Shown here in pieces: positions 1 to 5,439 of a stretch of 6,146 nucleotides of DNA. The notes beneath the pieces were generated by a model. That model was given only the letters and a program-made list of their open reading frames with translations. It searched no databases and was not told where the DNA came from. This DNA comes from Bacillota bacterium. GTDB taxonomy: Bacteria > Bacillota > Clostridia > Christensenellales > CAG-138. A program made the position numbers and the translations under genes. The stretch is taken from positions 1-6,146 of the forward strand of contig JAEWWD010000075.1 of the NCBI GenBank assembly GCA_023396535.1, given 5' to 3'. Numbering within the stretch: the first letter of the stretch is position 1; every line of letters starts with the position of its first letter.

Positions 1-722
1 ACGGAGACATCCGGCGTCGGAACGCGCAGCGACATGCCGGTGAGCTTGCCGTTGAGAGAGGGGATAACCTTGCCGACGGCCTTGGCCGCGCCGGTGGAGC
101 TGGGGATGATGTTGAAAGCCGCGCCGCGGCCGCCGCGCCAATCCTTCGCGGAGGGGCCGTCGACGGTCTTCTGGGTGGCGGTTGTGGCGTGAACGGTGGT
201 CATAAGGCCTTCGACAATGCCGAATTTGTCATGAATGACCTTCGCCAGAGGCGCGAGGCAGTTGGTGGTGCATGAAGCGTTGGAGACCACTTTCATGTCG
301 CTCGAATATTTATCCTGGTTGACGCCCATGACGAACATGGGAGCATCCGCGCTGGGGGCGGAAATGACGACCTTCTTGGCGCCGCCCGCAAAGTGCGCGG
401 AGGCCTTTTCGGTGGTGGTGAACACACCGGTGGATTCAACGATATACTCGGCGCCGCATTCGCTCCAGGGGATGGTCGTGGGATCTTTCGCGGCGTACAC
501 GCAGATTTCCTTGCCGTTGACAACCAGCTTGCCATCCTTGGCGTAGGCTTCGCCCTTGAAACGGCCATGCACGGTGTCATAAGTGAGCATGTAGACCATG
601 TATTCGAGGTCGATAAAAGGATCGTTAATACCTACTACGTCCACTGCCGGGTTATCCACGGATGCGCGGAACACGAGACGGCCGATGCGACCAAAACCGT
701 TGATACCAACTTTAACTGCCAT
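1..722 (-). CDS. gap: Glyceraldehyde-3-phosphate dehydrogenase, N-terminal 240 codons (cut by window edge)
   Basis: This cytoplasmic glycolytic enzyme oxidises glyceraldehyde 3-phosphate to 1,3-bisphosphoglycerate using NAD and phosphate. The reading frame starts at ATG 722-720 and is still open at position 1, so the C-terminal third is missing from the window. The N-terminal Rossmann fold shows MAVKVGINGFGRIGR (residues 1-15), with the GxGxxG dinucleotide loop. Asp34 in the motif GINDPF is the position usually associated with NAD rather than NADP preference, which fits a catabolic enzyme. The catalytic motif SNASCTTNCLAP puts the nucleophile at Cys151, and TTVHATTATQ supplies the partner His178; both are at family-typical positions. 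The start is well supported by AAAGGAG at 732-738 in minus-strand sense. The gene has its own promoter about 90 bases upstream and lies downstream of, but separate from, the M29 peptidase gene. The family assignment is essentially certain. Confidence 0.98.
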   Translation of the reverse strand, partial: MAVKVGINGFGRIGRLVFRASVDNPAVDVVGINDPFIDLEYMVYMLTYDTVHGRFKGEAYAKDGKLVVNGKEICVYAAKDPTTIPWSECGAEYIVESTGVFTTTEKASAHFAGGAKKVVISAPSADAPMFVMGVNQDKYSSDMKVVSNASCTTNCLAPLAKVIHDKFGIVEGLMTTVHATTATQKTVDGPSAKDWRGGRGAAFNIIPSSTGAAKAVGKVIPSLNGKLTGMSLRVPTPDVS

Positions 723-775
723 TTTCCTTATCTCCTTTGCTTAATATATAAATTTGATTGTCGAAAACGTCATTG

Positions 776-795
776 TTGCTATACATAGCCAGCAA
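776..795 (-). promoter_or_regulatory. Palindrome at the start of the gap leader, possible operator
   Basis: Positions 776-795 read TTGCTATACATAGCCAGCAA. Two nested inverted repeats are visible: an inner one, GCTAT-AC-ATAGC (778-789), and an outer pair, TTGCT/AGCAA, at the ends. The inner loop is too short for a full RNA hairpin, which favours a protein-binding site in DNA. It lies a few bases downstream of the predicted transcription start, a position where a bound repressor could block transcription. Operator function is inferred; no specific regulator is recognised. Confidence 0.35.
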
Positions 796-807
796 AAACC
801 TTTGCTT

Positions 808-836
808 ATACTATCGCATTTTTTTCCTATATGCAA
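808..836 (-). promoter_or_regulatory. Predicted sigma-A-type promoter of gap
   Basis: Read on the minus strand, TTGCAT (831-836) is followed by a 17-base spacer and TAGTAT (808-813). The -10 box matches the consensus at four of six positions and the -35 at three, but the spacing is ideal and this is the best-placed candidate in the gap between the peptidase gene and gap. It predicts a start near position 801 and a leader of about 80 bases. A short palindrome, GCCATTTGGC (839-848), lies immediately upstream of the -35. Confidence 0.55.
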
Positions 837-916
837 GAGCCATTTGGCCATTATTCGTTATTATTTACACAGACGGTCCGGGCATTCACGCCGTCAATAG
901 GTTGAAAGAGCCTTGT

Positions 917-2047
917 TCAGGTTTTCTGCCCGGCAAGCAGCGCGTCCGGATTAAGCGGCTTTAGGTCTTCCGGAACGAATAAACCGTCCTTGCGGATTAG
1001 CACGTCGTCGAACCAAATCTCGCCGCCGCCATAGGCAGGCGTCTGAATACAGACGAGGTCCCAATGCAGGGCGGACTTGTTTCCATTGCATGCATCGTCA
1101 TAGCTGCAGCCGGGTGTGAAATGGAAGCTTCCGGCGATCTTTTCGTCGAATAACGTATCCTTCATGGGTTTGTTGATATACGGGTTTACGCCCAGCGCGA
1201 ACTCGCCGACATAGCGCGCCCCGGCGTCGATATCGAACGCTTTCGTGATGCGCTCGTTATCGTTGGATTGTGAGTCGACAATTTTTCCGTCCTCAAACGT
1301 CAGGCGTATATCGGTATAGGTGAAGCCGTCGTGCACGGAGGGCGTGTTATAGGTGAGCACGCCGTTTATACTGGTCTTGACTGGCGCGGTGTAGATTTCC
1401 CCGTCCGGGATATTCATATGACCCGCGCAAATGATGGCGGGAATACCCTTTATAGAGAAGCTGAGGTCCGTACCCGGTCCCTTGATGCGCACCTTATCCG
1501 TTTGCTCCATCAGCGCTTTGAGCGGTTGCATGGCTTTTTCCATGCGGGAATAGTCCAGGTTGCACACATTGAAATAATAGTCCTCAAAGGCCTCCGTACT
1601 CATATCCGCAAGCTGCGCCATGCTCGGGTGCGGGTAGCGCAGAATGACCCATTTTGTCTTGGGCACGCGGATCTTGCTGTGCACGGGCTCCCAATATAGG
1701 CGCTGATTACGCTCAATTTGCGCCTGCGGCACATCGGAAAGCTCAGATGCGTTGCTCCCGCCCCGTATGCCGATATACGCCTGCATGCGGGACATCATTT
1801 CCCCGTCCAGCTCCGCGCGCAGTTTTAGCTGCTCATCCGTGCAACCCATCAGCAGCGCCCTGTCCACGCTTTTTTCGCCCAGCCATACGAAAGGCACGCC
1901 GCCCGCATCGTACGCCTCCCGTATCAGGGCCTGTGTGAGCGGCTCGTTGCCGCCTATGGATTCTATGAGCACCTTTTCTCCGGCCTTCAGACCACAGGAG
2001 AACCGGATCAGATTTTTTGCCAATATGTTTATCCTTGCGTCGACCAT
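917..2047 (-). CDS. M29 family metallo-aminopeptidase (AmpS/PepS-like)
   Basis: This is a cytoplasmic metal-dependent aminopeptidase of peptidase family M29, which removes N-terminal residues from peptides. With ATG at 2047 the product is 376 residues, close to the usual family length. The five residues that bind the two metals in characterised members have clear counterparts here: Glu217 in HMNIPDGEIYTAP, Glu282 in YVGEFALG, His309 in EKIAGSFHF, and His328 plus Asp330 in ALHWDLV. The start at 2047 is preferred because GAGGAAGG (2055-2062) sits seven bases upstream and MVDARINILAKNLI matches the normal family beginning. An in-frame ATG at 2095 would add 16 residues and overlap the upstream stop as TAATG, but it has only a weak, too-close AAAGG. 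The gene is the last of three in the glycosyltransferase unit. No convincing terminator follows it before gap. The native substrate is unknown. Confidence 0.95.
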   Translation of the reverse strand: MVDARINILAKNLIRFSCGLKAGEKVLIESIGGNEPLTQALIREAYDAGGVPFVWLGEKSVDRALLMGCTDEQLKLRAELDGEMMSRMQAYIGIRGGSNASELSDVPQAQIERNQRLYWEPVHSKIRVPKTKWVILRYPHPSMAQLADMSTEAFEDYYFNVCNLDYSRMEKAMQPLKALMEQTDKVRIKGPGTDLSFSIKGIPAIICAGHMNIPDGEIYTAPVKTSINGVLTYNTPSVHDGFTYTDIRLTFEDGKIVDSQSNDNERITKAFDIDAGARYVGEFALGVNPYINKPMKDTLFDEKIAGSFHFTPGCSYDDACNGNKSALHWDLVCIQTPAYGGGEIWFDDVLIRKDGLFVPEDLKPLNPDALLAGQKT

Positions 2048-2054
2048 TGTGATA

Positions 2055-2062
2055 CCTTCCTC
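2055..2062 (-). promoter_or_regulatory. Ribosome binding site deciding the M29 peptidase start
   Basis: GAGGAAGG on the minus strand lies seven bases before ATG 2047, much better placed than the AAAGG three bases before the alternative ATG at 2095. It supports the shorter protein. Confidence 0.7.
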
Positions 2063-2094
2063 TTTCGAAATAGCGGCAATTTTTTTCCGCAGCA

Positions 2095-2472
2095 TTAGCC
2101 TTTGCTGCGTCTGCCACGATTATCCGTGGATTGGCGCTTTGTGTTTCTTTGCGGCGCGCCGCCGGCGCCGCCTTTGCCCTTCTCCGTAAAGCGCACGAGT
2201 CCGACCACAATCGCGCAGTTGAAGCCCATTACAAAGCCCTCCAGAATTTCAGAAGGTGTTTGCTGCAATTGCAGGACTTGAGAAACGGCCATTACGCACG
2301 CGGCAAGCAGCGTGCCCAGCAGCAGCACTACGATGAGCGCTTTGAGGCGGTTGGTAAGGTGAAGACTTCGCCTCAACCAGCCGGGGAAATCCCATTTTGC
2401 GAAAACCAGCAGGAATATTACAAGACCGGCGAGCAGCCCTATCCCTCGGTTTACGGTCCACATATCAAACAT
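2095..2472 (-). CDS. Small membrane protein of unknown function, three predicted helices
   Basis: I do not recognise this 125-residue protein. Hydrophobic segments at about 10-26, 44-65 and 78-95 look like three transmembrane helices. A basic loop with KWDFPGWLRRS and NRLK follows the first helix. The C-terminal tail from about 97 is Gly-, Lys- and Arg-rich (TEKGKGGAGGAPQRNTKRQ) and probably disordered and cytoplasmic. The start was set at ATG 2472, because AAGGGTGG (2478-2485) lies five bases upstream; an in-frame GTG at 2481 falls inside that site. The gene starts 82 bases after the glycosyltransferase stop and ends 47 bases before the peptidase start, so co-transcription is likely. A GtrA-like flippase partner of the glycosyltransferase was considered for its size and place, but it has three rather than four helices and I see no GtrA signature. 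The coding call is supported by the helices, the ribosome site and the operon position. Confidence 0.8.
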   Translation of the reverse strand: MFDMWTVNRGIGLLAGLVIFLLVFAKWDFPGWLRRSLHLTNRLKALIVVLLLGTLLAACVMAVSQVLQLQQTPSEILEGFVMGFNCAIVVGLVRFTEKGKGGAGGAPQRNTKRQSTDNRGRRSKG

Positions 2473-2477
2473 AGAAA

Positions 2478-2485
2478 CCACCCTT
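2478..2485 (-). promoter_or_regulatory. Ribosome binding site of the small membrane protein
   Basis: AAGGGTGG on the minus strand, five bases before ATG 2472. It selects this start over the upstream in-frame GTG at 2481, which lies within the site itself. Confidence 0.65.
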
Positions 2486-2554
2486 AGTCCGCAAATTCAG
2501 CGGGTTTTTACTATTTTGTTACTCAGTCCGAATGTTTTCCCTATCAAAGCCGAT

Positions 2555-3481
2555 TCAGCAGCCTATGCGTTCTTTTACGATATACAGGGGACGGCCCTTC
2601 ATTTCGTCGTACATGCGGCTCATATATGCGCCCTGTATGCCCAGGGAAGTCAGCGTAGCGCCCTGCAGCAGCACAATGCCGTCCACCGCCCATAACCACG
2701 GCGCGACGCCGGTCGTCGCTGCAAGTATGATAAGGGCGATTAGGCCGAGCCCTGCAACGCCCATCAGCCAAAGCCCCAGCCAGCCCGGCAGCGTGAGCGG
2801 GCGGGAAGAAAAGCCCGTAATGCCGTCGAACGCCAGTTTGAGCATTTTTTTGAGCGTGTACTTTGTTTTTCCGGCGAACCGTTCCGCACGCACATATTCC
2901 AAAGGCTCCGCTTTGTAGCCCATCCAGGCGGACATGCCGCGCAGGAACCGGTTATGCTCGCGCATGTGCAGAAACTGGTCGGCAACCTCCCTGTCCAGCA
3001 GCCGGAAATCGCCGCTGTCCAAAGGAATGGGGTAGGCGCTCATCATGGAAAGAAGCCTGTAATATAAAAAGGCCGTCAGCAGTTTGAATGCCGTTTCACC
3101 CTGACGTTTCTGACGCTTGCCGTATACGATCTGTGCGCCTTGCTCCCAGCGTTCCACCAGTTTGCCGATTAATTCGGGAGGGTCCTGCAGGTCGACGTCA
3201 ATTACGATAAGCGCGTCGCCCTTGGCAATATCCATGCCCGCGGTAACGGCAAGCTGATGCCCGAAGTTCCTGGAAAAAGACAGTATGCGGACTTTATCGT
3301 TCTTTGCGGCGAGTGAGCGCAGTATGGAAAGCGAACCGTCCTTGCTGCCGTCGTCCACATAGATCAGCTCATAAGGATAACCTATACCCTGCATGGCGGC
3401 GTCAAACCGTTCATAGGAAGCGGTGAGGACTTCCTCCTCATTGAATACCGGTATAACGACGGATAGAAGCTTGTCTGTCAT
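2555..3481 (-). CDS. Membrane-anchored family 2 glycosyltransferase (polyprenyl-phosphate sugar transferase, GtrB/DPM1-like)
   Basis: This enzyme probably moves a sugar from a nucleotide donor to polyprenyl phosphate at the inner face of the membrane, making a lipid-linked sugar for a cell-surface glycan. The 308-residue protein opens with the GT-A fold: SVVIPVFNEEEVL (7-19) and YVDDGSKDGS (41-50). Next come SFSRNFGHQLAVTAG (68-82) and the DxD-type metal and donor motif IDVDLQDPPE (94-103). DSGDFRLLDR (155-164) and HNRFLRGMSAWMGY (176-189) follow, typical of the DPM1-like subgroup. Two helices at about 233-255 and 262-285 anchor the C-terminus, and the tail ends in ERIGC. The start at ATG 3481 follows GGAGGG (3485-3490) at a tight spacing of three bases and gives the normal family N-terminus; an in-frame GTG at 3526 would add 15 residues unlike the family. 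It is the first gene of a three-gene unit. The sugar and acceptor cannot be deduced. Confidence 0.95.
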   Translation of the reverse strand: MTDKLLSVVIPVFNEEEVLTASYERFDAAMQGIGYPYELIYVDDGSKDGSLSILRSLAAKNDKVRILSFSRNFGHQLAVTAGMDIAKGDALIVIDVDLQDPPELIGKLVERWEQGAQIVYGKRQKRQGETAFKLLTAFLYYRLLSMMSAYPIPLDSGDFRLLDREVADQFLHMREHNRFLRGMSAWMGYKAEPLEYVRAERFAGKTKYTLKKMLKLAFDGITGFSSRPLTLPGWLGLWLMGVAGLGLIALIILAATTGVAPWLWAVDGIVLLQGATLTSLGIQGAYMSRMYDEMKGRPLYIVKERIGC

Positions 3482-3512
3482 ATGCCCTCCAGATCGGCCA
3501 AATTGCCTGATT

Positions 3513-3531
3513 GGCGCATGATTCACGCGCC
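3513..3531 (-). promoter_or_regulatory. Hairpin in the glycosyltransferase leader
   Basis: The minus-strand transcript can fold GGCGCGU-GAAUC-AUGCGCC: seven base pairs, one of them a G-U, closed by a five-base loop. It lies within the first 30 bases or so of the leader predicted from the promoter at 3545-3573 and about 30 bases before the start codon. No U-tract follows, so it is not a terminator. It could stabilise the 5' end or tune translation; this is inferred. Confidence 0.4.
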
Positions 3532-3544
3532 GCGCCTTTGTCCC

Positions 3545-3573
3545 ATTATATCCATTTTCATGCCAGGAAACAA
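3545..3573 (-). promoter_or_regulatory. Predicted sigma-A promoter of the glycosyltransferase unit
   Basis: On the minus strand TTGTTT (3568-3573), a 17-base spacer and a perfect TATAAT (3545-3550). The predicted start near 3538 leaves a leader of about 55 bases before ATG 3481. It probably serves all three genes down to the M29 peptidase, since I see no equally good promoter between them. Confidence 0.75.
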
Positions 3574-3624
3574 TCTAAATCGGCAGGAATGCCATCCGTT
3601 CGGCTTGCGTTCTCAAAAAACGAG

Positions 3625-3652
3625 TTGCAATAAAGCATCGTTAGGGTATAAT
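3625..3652 (+). promoter_or_regulatory. Predicted sigma-A promoter of fba
   Basis: TTGCAA (3625-3630), a 16-base spacer and a perfect TATAAT (3647-3652). The predicted start is near 3659, which makes the leader only about 17 bases, so the AAGGAG ribosome site lies almost at the 5' end of the message. It is divergent from the glycosyltransferase promoter, with the two -35 boxes about 50 bases apart. Confidence 0.8.
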
Positions 3653-3675
3653 ACAGAAAAAGGAGCGTGAGAAAA

Positions 3676-4611
3676 ATGGCACTGGTAACCAGCACGGAAA
3701 TGTTCAAAAAGGCTTATGCGGGCGGCTATGCGATCGGCGCGTTCAATGTGAACAATATGGAAATCATACAGGGGATCACCGAGGCGGCAAAAGAGACTCA
3801 ATCCCCCTTGATATTGCAGGTTTCCGCAGGAGCGCGTAAGTACGCCAACCATACGTATCTGATGAAGCTGGTCGAAGCGGCGATTATAGAAACCGATTTG
3901 CCCATTTGCCTGCATCTCGATCATGGCGACACGTTTGAGCTGTGCAAAAGCTGCATAGACGGCGGCTTTACTTCCGTCATGATAGACGGCTCCCACCATT
4001 CTTACAACGAAAATATCGAGCTTACCCGCAAGGTTGTGGATTATGCGCACGAGCGCGGCGTGGTTGTCGAAGGTGAACTCGGTCGGTTGGCAGGTATCGA
4101 AGACGCCGTAAACGTCAATGCGGAAGATGCTTCCTATACCCGTCCCGAAGAGGTGCAGGATTTTGTGACCCGTACCGGCGTCGACTCGCTCGCCATCGCC
4201 ATTGGGACAAGCCATGGCGCATATAAGTTCAAGCCTGGCACCAAACCTCAGCTTCGTTTTGATATTCTGGAGCGCATTCAGCAATTGCTACCCGGTTATC
4301 CTATAGTTCTGCACGGCGCATCCTCCGTGGTACAGGATTTCGTAAAGATGATCAACGAAAACGGCGGCAACATGCCCGGCGCCATCGGCGTTCCCGAGGA
4401 TATGCTGCGCAAGGCCGCGAGCATGGCCGTCTGCAAGATCAACATCGACAGCGACCTCAGGCTTGCAATGACCGGCACCGTCCGGAAATACCTTGCGGAA
4501 CATCCGGATCATTTCGACCCGCGCCAGTACCTCAAACCCGCCCGCGACGCTATCCGCGAAATGGTTAAGCACAAAATTGTGGATGTGCTCGGAAGCGACG
4601 GCAAAGCGTAA
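3676..4611 (+). CDS. fba: Class II fructose-1,6-bisphosphate aldolase
   Basis: This zinc enzyme of glycolysis and gluconeogenesis splits fructose 1,6-bisphosphate into dihydroxyacetone phosphate and glyceraldehyde 3-phosphate in the cytoplasm. The 311-residue protein has the full TIM-barrel pattern. It begins with GGYAIGAFNVNNMEI (16-30). LHLDHGD (79-85) holds the catalytic Asp82 and zinc ligand His83. VEGELG (131-136) carries the conserved acidic residue Glu133, and IGTSHGAYKF (177-186) the zinc ligand His180. VLHGASS (211-217) holds zinc ligand His213, and KINIDSD (254-260) is the substrate-binding loop. The start at ATG 3676 is set by AAGGAG (3660-3665) ten bases upstream and matches the family beginning MALV. 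An in-frame GTG at 3667 is too close to the ribosome site. It has its own promoter and a strong hairpin after the stop, so it is probably mostly monocistronic. Tagatose-bisphosphate or other sugar-bisphosphate specificity is possible in this family but less likely next to gap. Confidence 0.96.
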   Translation: MALVTSTEMFKKAYAGGYAIGAFNVNNMEIIQGITEAAKETQSPLILQVSAGARKYANHTYLMKLVEAAIIETDLPICLHLDHGDTFELCKSCIDGGFTSVMIDGSHHSYNENIELTRKVVDYAHERGVVVEGELGRLAGIEDAVNVNAEDASYTRPEEVQDFVTRTGVDSLAIAIGTSHGAYKFKPGTKPQLRFDILERIQQLLPGYPIVLHGASSVVQDFVKMINENGGNMPGAIGVPEDMLRKAASMAVCKINIDSDLRLAMTGTVRKYLAEHPDHFDPRQYLKPARDAIREMVKHKIVDVLGSDGKA

Positions 4612-4624
4612 TTTCAACAGCAGG

Positions 4625-4655
4625 GCGGACGGGGAGGAGGCTCCCCGTCCGCTTT
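4625..4655 (+). terminator. Hairpin after fba, probable terminator with a poor U-tract
   Basis: A perfect 12-base-pair GC-rich stem (arms 4625-4636 and 4641-4652) closes on the four-base loop GAGG, starting 13 bases after the fba stop. Only three T residues follow before CGTAT, so termination may be incomplete. Some transcripts could read through into hpf, or the hairpin could mainly protect the fba 3' end. Confidence 0.75.
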
Positions 4656-4685
4656 CGTATACTGGCAGTTGTCGGAGGATACGAA
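4654..4685 (+). repeat. Inverted repeat TTCGTAT/ATACGAA between fba and hpf
   Basis: Two perfect 7-base arms (4654-4660 and 4679-4685) flank 18 bases. The left arm begins in the short T-tract of the fba hairpin. The element lies about 40 to 70 bases upstream of the hpf promoter candidates, where it could be a regulator site, or it could be chance. No known operator is recognised. Confidence 0.3.
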
Positions 4686-4723
4686 TTTCGCCGCAGGGAG
4701 TTCACAAAAATGCCGCCGACGAA

Positions 4724-4764
4724 TTGCAGGGATTTTGAACATACTTGTAGAATAGAACAATAAT
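4724..4764 (+). promoter_or_regulatory. Promoter region of hpf with overlapping candidates
   Basis: Two sigma-A-like pairs overlap here. TTGCAG (4724-4729) is 18 bases from TAGAAT (4748-4753), and TTGAAC (4735-4740) is 18 bases from AATAAT (4759-4764). In addition, GGATTT (4730-4735), then 11 bases, then GTAGAAT (4747-4753) resembles the sigma-H pattern of Bacillus (AGGAWWW, 11 to 12 bases, RNNGAAT), apart from G in place of the A before GGA. Which one is used cannot be decided from sequence. Confidence 0.5.
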
Positions 4765-4765
4765 A

Positions 4766-4791
4766 GCGCGCAGTCTTCCACCAAAGCGCGC
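4766..4791 (+). promoter_or_regulatory. Possible hairpin next to the hpf ribosome binding site
   Basis: GCGCGC occurs at 4766-4771 and again at 4786-4791. Because the hexamer is self-complementary, the two copies can pair around a 14-base loop. The second copy ends one base before GGAAGGAG (4793-4800). The hairpin can form only if transcription starts upstream of 4766, that is, from the TAGAAT-type promoter and not clearly from the AATAAT one. A role in translation control is inferred. Confidence 0.3.
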
Positions 4792-4809
4792 CGGAAGGAG
4801 TTGACGAAC

Positions 4810-5349
4810 ATGCGCATTTCAATCTCCGGAAAAAACATCGAAGTATCTGATTACCTGCGCGACCTCATCAACAAGAAGGTCGGCAAACTGGAGCGGTATT
4901 TCCCCAAGGATACCGAAATTCAGGTGACAATGGCCGTCGAACGGAACCGGCATATCGTTGAGGTGACGATCCCTTACGAAAACATTATCATTCGCGGCGA
5001 GGAAGTAACCGGCGATATGTACGCCTCCATCGACAACGTGCTCGACAAGCTGGAAAAGCAGATATTCAAACATCGCACCCGTTTGGAAAAGAACCTGAAA
5101 TCCGGAGCATTCAAGTATGATTCGCCGGTATACGGCGACGCCTACGAGGATGCGTCGGAGGATAAGAGCCCCGAAATCGTTCGCGTGAAGCGCTTCCCCA
5201 TTAAGCCCATGAGCGAAGAGGAAGCCATGCTGCAGATGGCGATGCTGGGTCACTCGTTCTTCGTATTCCAGAATGCGAACACGCGCGATATTAATGTGCT
5301 GTATGTGCGCCGCGACGGCAATTACGGTCTTATCGAGCCGGAGCGTTAA
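4810..5349 (+). CDS. hpf: Long-form ribosome hibernation promoting factor
   Basis: This cytoplasmic protein binds the decoding region of the 30S subunit and joins two 70S ribosomes into inactive 100S dimers in stationary phase or stress. The 179-residue product is the long form typical of Gram-positive bacteria. The N-terminal S30AE domain (about 1-100) starts MRISISGKNIEVSDYLRD and includes KVGKLERYF (23-31). A variable acidic linker (about 104-120) follows. The C-terminal dimerisation domain (about 121-179) contains EIVRVKRFPIKPMSEEEA, LQMAMLGHSFFVF and DGNYGLIEP, all hallmarks of long HPF. The start at ATG 4810 lies nine bases after GGAAGGAG; an in-frame TTG at 4801 directly abuts that site and is rejected. 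It has its own promoter region and an excellent terminator, so it can be transcribed alone, with possible read-through from fba. Homologues are often switched on by growth arrest. Confidence 0.97.
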   Translation: MRISISGKNIEVSDYLRDLINKKVGKLERYFPKDTEIQVTMAVERNRHIVEVTIPYENIIIRGEEVTGDMYASIDNVLDKLEKQIFKHRTRLEKNLKSGAFKYDSPVYGDAYEDASEDKSPEIVRVKRFPIKPMSEEEAMLQMAMLGHSFFVFQNANTRDINVLYVRRDGNYGLIEPER

Positions 5350-5364
5350 AGCGGCTTTATACGG

Positions 5365-5394
5365 CGGGCGGGTCATGATTGACCCGCCCGTTTT
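5365..5394 (+). terminator. Rho-independent terminator of hpf
   Basis: A perfect 11-base-pair GC-rich stem (5365-5375 and 5380-5390) closes on the loop TGAT and is followed directly by TTTT, 16 bases after the hpf stop. It also lies about 45 bases beyond the stop of the convergent lipoprotein gene, but on the minus strand no U-run follows, so it should end plus-strand transcripts mainly. Confidence 0.9.
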
Positions 5395-5439
5395 GTGTGA
5401 TATGAGGCGCTTTTCTGAGTTGAAATACCCGAATTCGCT

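Noticed and set aside
393..788. A 131-codon plus-strand open frame opposite gap
   Set aside because: It is antisense to a clear GAPDH gene and extends into the gap promoter region; no independent support.
872..895. GACGG/CCGTC inverted repeat downstream of the M29 peptidase as a terminator
   Set aside because: Only five pairs with a 14-base loop and no U-run on the minus strand; it cannot be supported as a rho-independent terminator.
1833..2210. A 125-codon minus-strand frame across the membrane protein and peptidase junction
   Set aside because: It runs out of frame with two better supported genes, has very basic shadow-type composition and no ribosome site that I can see.
2095..2472. Calling the small membrane protein a GtrA flippase
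   Set aside because: Size and position suit it, but three helices rather than four and no recognisable signature; left as unknown.
2482..2505. Plus-strand hairpin CCGC/GCGG followed by TTTTT between the glycosyltransferase and the membrane protein genes
   Set aside because: The stem has only four Watson-Crick pairs plus two G-U pairs, and no plus-strand gene ends there, so it is probably chance.
3613..4284. A 223-codon open frame on the minus strand opposite fba
   Set aside because: It is antisense to the conserved aldolase and has no recognisable motif; its length reflects codon bias of fba.
4819..5376. A 185-codon open frame on the minus strand opposite hpf
   Set aside because: It lies antisense to an unmistakable hpf gene and shows no family motifs and no good ribosome site; it is a by-product of hpf codon choice.
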